Source of the DNA: an uncultured Eubacteriales bacterium | GTDB taxonomy: Bacteria > Bacillota > Clostridia > Oscillospirales > CAG-382 | NCBI GenBank assembly: GCA_934479825.1 | Contig: CAKSOW010000011.1 | Coordinates: forward strand, 9,370 to 73,369 | Reading direction: 5' to 3' | Length of the DNA: 64,000 nt | Shown: positions 61,465 through 64,000 of the stretch, in pieces | Position numbering within the stretch: the stretch's first letter is position 1 | How the letters are laid out: each line of letters opens with the position of its first letter | The notes under the pieces: model-generated | The model's input: the letters and a program-made list of their open reading frames with translations, nothing else | Databases searched by the model: none | What the model was told of the DNA's origin: nothing | Position numbers and translations under genes: made by a program

Positions 61465-61536
61465 GAATTTGCACGATAAGAAATGTGCCAATTTTCAAAA
61501 AAACATATAACCCAAAAAGCGGAAAGAGGGATTTTT

Positions 61537-62814
61537 ATGGAAAACAAAAAAGTGAAAGTCGGCGTTGTCGGCGTCGGCCGCGGCACCAGCATGATGCGTT
61601 ACTGCGAATGCTCCGGAAACGCTGAAATCGTCGCTATCTGCGACAACTGGGAACAAGGCTTGAAAGATAAGCTTGCCGAATTGGATGACAAGAATATCAC
61701 CGGTTACACCGAATACGAGGAATTCTTGAAGCATGATATGGACGTTGTGGTGCTTGCCAATTTCGCCACTGAGCATGCGCCGTTTGCTATCAAGGCCATG
61801 AATGCAGGCAAACATGTCATTTCCGAGGTTTTGCCGTGTCAGACGCTGAAAGAAGCGGTGGAATTAATCGAAACCGTCGAGCGCACTGGCAAAGAATACA
61901 TGTATTTGGAAAACTATTGCTTCATGCCCGGACCTTTTGAAATGCGCAAGCGCTATCAGGCCGGCGAAGTCGGCGAGGTGGAATATGCCGAGGGCGAATA
62001 CATCCACAACTGCGAACCGCAGTGGTTCTCGCTTACCCAAGGCAATCCCGAACATTGGCGCAACAACATGTATTCGACGTTCTACTGCACGCATTCGATC
62101 GGCCCCATGATCCATATTACGGGTCTGCGTCCGGTCAAGGTTGTCGGCTTGGAGGTTCCGTACAGCGCAAGAGCCTGCCGTATGGGCAAAAGAAGCAGTG
62201 TATGCGGTATCGAAATGATCACGCTGGAAAACGGCGCTATCTGCCGCAGTGTGCACGGCGGCCTTAACAGCCATTCCATCTGGTATTCCATCTATGGGCA
62301 GAAAGGCTCTATGGAATCGACGCGTGAAGTGGAAAACAACGGAGGTGTGGAGGGTTTCCATATCCGCACGCACAAAGTAGACGGCGAATACGACAAGGAA
62401 GGGTATACGGCGGCCGACTATATGCCGAAAGACGAGCTTTCTGAGCAGGCAGCTGTATTCGGACACGGCGGCAGTGACTATTATTCGATGTATTTCTGCA
62501 TGGAAAAACTGCTTGGCCGCGATCACGGTGAGACCATTGACGTATATGAAGCAATGGATATGTTCTTGCCCGGTATGTTTGCGTATCGCAGCATTTTAAA
62601 CGGCGGTATTCCGATGGATATTCCGAATTTGCGCAACAAGGAAGAACGCGAGAAATGGAGAAACGACACCGCCTGCACTGATCCCAAGGTGGCCGGGGAC
62701 ATGCTCATTCCGTGCTATCATGATGGCAATCCGAATGTTCCGAAAGAAGTATACGAGGGACAACAGCGTGCTTGGGAAGCCAATACGCACAGCGGCGCTT
62801 ATTGGAGAAAATAA
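61537..62814 (+). CDS. Gfo/Idh/MocA family oxidoreductase
   Basis: 425 residues from ATG at 61537 (AGAGGG 6 nt upstream). Rossmann start VKVGVVGVGRGTSMMRYCE, then HVISEVLPCQTLKEAVELIE in place of the usual Glu-Lys-Pro (the Lys is not present in that position), and the long substrate domain with EGEYIHNCEPQWF. Related to the glycosidase-like GH109 and trehalose/inositol branches of the family. It stands 6 nt before an EamA transporter gene, so the two work together. Confidence 0.88.
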   Translation: MENKKVKVGVVGVGRGTSMMRYCECSGNAEIVAICDNWEQGLKDKLAELDDKNITGYTEYEEFLKHDMDVVVLANFATEHAPFAIKAMNAGKHVISEVLPCQTLKEAVELIETVERTGKEYMYLENYCFMPGPFEMRKRYQAGEVGEVEYAEGEYIHNCEPQWFSLTQGNPEHWRNNMYSTFYCTHSIGPMIHITGLRPVKVVGLEVPYSARACRMGKRSSVCGIEMITLENGAICRSVHGGLNSHSIWYSIYGQKGSMESTREVENNGGVEGFHIRTHKVDGEYDKEGYTAADYMPKDELSEQAAVFGHGGSDYYSMYFCMEKLLGRDHGETIDVYEAMDMFLPGMFAYRSILNGGIPMDIPNLRNKEEREKWRNDTACTDPKVAGDMLIPCYHDGNPNVPKEVYEGQQRAWEANTHSGAYWRK

Positions 62815-62820
62815 CAGACG

Positions 62821-63690
62821 ATGGACTATTTGTTGTTGATCCTTGCCTCCGGACTGTTCGGCGGTATGTTTGTATTCCAACAGATGTACACGCGTTCGGA
62901 GGGCTCCCTTTTGCGGACGACTCTGCTTTTCGGTTTATTGACCGGTCTTATGCGTTTTCCGCTTGCCTTTGTGCTGTATGGAACACACTACACGTTTCAT
63001 GTAACCGGCGTTATCATTGCCGTATTGTATGCGGCTGTTGGAATCGGAACGACGCTGTTCAGCGCCAAGGCGTTCGGTGTGACAAACATGGCGTTATATT
63101 CCGTTTTTATGATGCTTGGCGGCATGCTTTTGCCGTTTGCGGTGGGGCTTGTGTTCTACAACGAGCCGCTTACGGTGGGAAAGGCCGTCGGGTGTCTGTT
63201 GGTTGCAGCCGCAGTAGCGGTCGGCGCGGAATTCAAGAATGGTGAAAAGAAAAGCAGTGTCAAGGGACTTTTCTATTGCTTTGGCGTATTTATCATGAAC
63301 GGGCTAAGCGGCGTATTTGCCAAAATCAATCAAAGCGCCGAAAACGGTCTTGACAGCGGTTCGTTTTTCTTGGCGGCGGCTGTTACGACGGTTGTGATGA
63401 GCGCGGTATTGGTAGGCGTGTTATCGGCCGGAGTCAAGGAAAAGATGTTACACAACCCGAAAAAGGCGATTGTTGCTTCGGTTTTATACGGAATTGCGTC
63501 AGGTGGCGGAAATCTACTGCTGCTGATTGCGCTCGAATCGCTTCCGGCGTCGGTGCAATATCCGCTTGTGACAGGGACGACCATGGCGTTTTCGGCATTT
63601 TTCGGATTCTGCCGAAAAGAAAAGCTGACGCGCAGAGCTGTTTTATCGGTTGTACTTGCGTTAGTTGCGTCGGTAGTCGTAGTATTTTAA
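62821..63690 (+). CDS. EamA (drug/metabolite transporter) family permease
   Basis: 289 residues, ten hydrophobic helices in two fives (LLLILASGLFGGMFVFQQMY to VAAAVAVGAE, and GLFYCFGVFIMNGLSGVFAK to VLSVVLALVASVVVVF). Ribosome site GGAG lies inside the end of the preceding gene, so translation is coupled. The substrate is probably linked to the oxidoreductase's sugar or polyol. Confidence 0.88.
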   Translation: MDYLLLILASGLFGGMFVFQQMYTRSEGSLLRTTLLFGLLTGLMRFPLAFVLYGTHYTFHVTGVIIAVLYAAVGIGTTLFSAKAFGVTNMALYSVFMMLGGMLLPFAVGLVFYNEPLTVGKAVGCLLVAAAVAVGAEFKNGEKKSSVKGLFYCFGVFIMNGLSGVFAKINQSAENGLDSGSFFLAAAVTTVVMSAVLVGVLSAGVKEKMLHNPKKAIVASVLYGIASGGGNLLLLIALESLPASVQYPLVTGTTMAFSAFFGFCRKEKLTRRAVLSVVLALVASVVVVF

Positions 63691-63718
63691 AAAAGCAAGG
63701 GCTTATGCCCTTGCTTTT
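63691..63718 (+). terminator. intrinsic terminator after EamA gene
   Basis: A 12-bp perfect stem (63691-63702 with 63707-63718), four-nt loop and U-run. Repeat fragment D begins right after it. Confidence 0.88.
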
Positions 63719-63723
63719 TTTGC

Positions 63724-64000
63724 TCACGCGGCAGCGTGAGTTTGCCGCCCTGTGAGGGGCGGCTGGGGAGCCGTGTTATTTTTGCGAAAAGTAACAAAAG
63801 GGGCACTTGGGGAGGGCTTTTCGTTTCGCGAAAAGCAAGTAAGAGACGTTTTTTGTGTTACTTTTTGCGGCGTGCCCCAAGCCCCCAAAGTCCCCAAGGA
63901 CGTTTTTACGTTACTTTTTCGCTTGTACGAAAAAGTAACCAAAAAGTACCCCAGAGGTCTGCTGACCTCTGGACTCCCGGGGAGCGGTTCAAAACCCGTG
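63724..64000. repeat. repeat fragment D (left arm, cut by window edge)
   Basis: Same module order as the left arm of element A: TCACGC/GCGTGA, GCCGCC/GGCGGC, GTTA..GTAAC, GCTTTTCG/CGAAAAGC (about 63817-63837), a long GTTAC/GTAAC hairpin (63910-63939), a CCAGAGGT/ACCTCTGG hairpin (63951-63972) and GGTTCAAAA (63986-63994). The pattern breaks off at the window edge exactly where the core of A would follow. Confidence 0.82.

Overview
The window reads as chromosome from a mid-GC, anaerobic, gut-type Firmicute, most likely an uncultured Clostridia/Oscillospirales-like lineage. Supporting signs are strong AGGAGG-type ribosome binding sites, sigma-A promoters of the TTGACA-N17-TATAAT type, a bacterial V/A-type ATPase operon, a MurE with the meso-DAP DNPR motif, S-layer-homology and CAP-domain secreted proteins, a Feo operon with two FeoA proteins and a FeoB-associated Cys-rich protein, and several AraC-type regulators next to glycan genes. 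The taxonomic placement is inference. I see no rRNA, tRNA, CRISPR array, prophage or transposase.

Layout. 1-4.1 kb (minus): partial membrane protein, anchored protein, FlK-like thioesterase, aminotransferase, Lrp/AsnC regulator, lipoprotein. 4.2-6.4 kb (plus): DUF3737 beta-helix protein and a MalY/PatB-type C-S lyase. 6.4-11.3 kb (minus): amino-sugar block in two transcription units (nagB plus an oxidoreductase; nagA plus AraC and GNAT). 11.6-16.3 kb: small anchored protein, M42-like protein that has lost its metal ligands, class B PBP, 29-residue hydrophobic protein, CAP-domain protein. 16.4-19.4 kb: large GH99-like protein. 19.6-20.7 kb: non-coding repeat element A. 20.8-24.9 kb: ecfT, truA, dnaX, type IV ABC-like membrane protein. 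25-32.2 kb (minus): MazF, murE, dapF, trans-sulfuration enzyme, cysteine desulfurase, and an SLH/transglutaminase protein split by a frameshift. 32.5-33.9 kb: MinD-like ATPase and a methylglyoxal-synthase-like protein lacking catalytic residues. 34-37.3 kb: AraC regulator divergent from a secreted protein with three large repeats. 37.5-41.3 kb: feo operon with five GTTAG-N6-CTAAC sites. 41.4-42.5 kb: element B, a second copy of element A. 42.5-46.2 kb: GH127, AraC, MgtC. 46.2-56 kb: repeat fragment C, then a ten-gene V-type ATPase operon with a DUF368 gene inside it. 56.4-63.7 kb: GH38 alpha-mannosidase, two membrane proteins, AraC regulator, Gfo/Idh/MocA oxidoreductase and EamA transporter. 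63.7-64 kb: repeat fragment D, cut by the window edge.

Biology. The GH38, GH127, GH99-like, NagA/NagB and oxidoreductase genes with dedicated AraC regulators suggest use of host or plant glycans. The most unusual features are the composite palindromic non-coding element (A and B, with fragments C and D), the feo-specific operator set, and a group of enzyme-fold proteins whose catalytic residues have been replaced.
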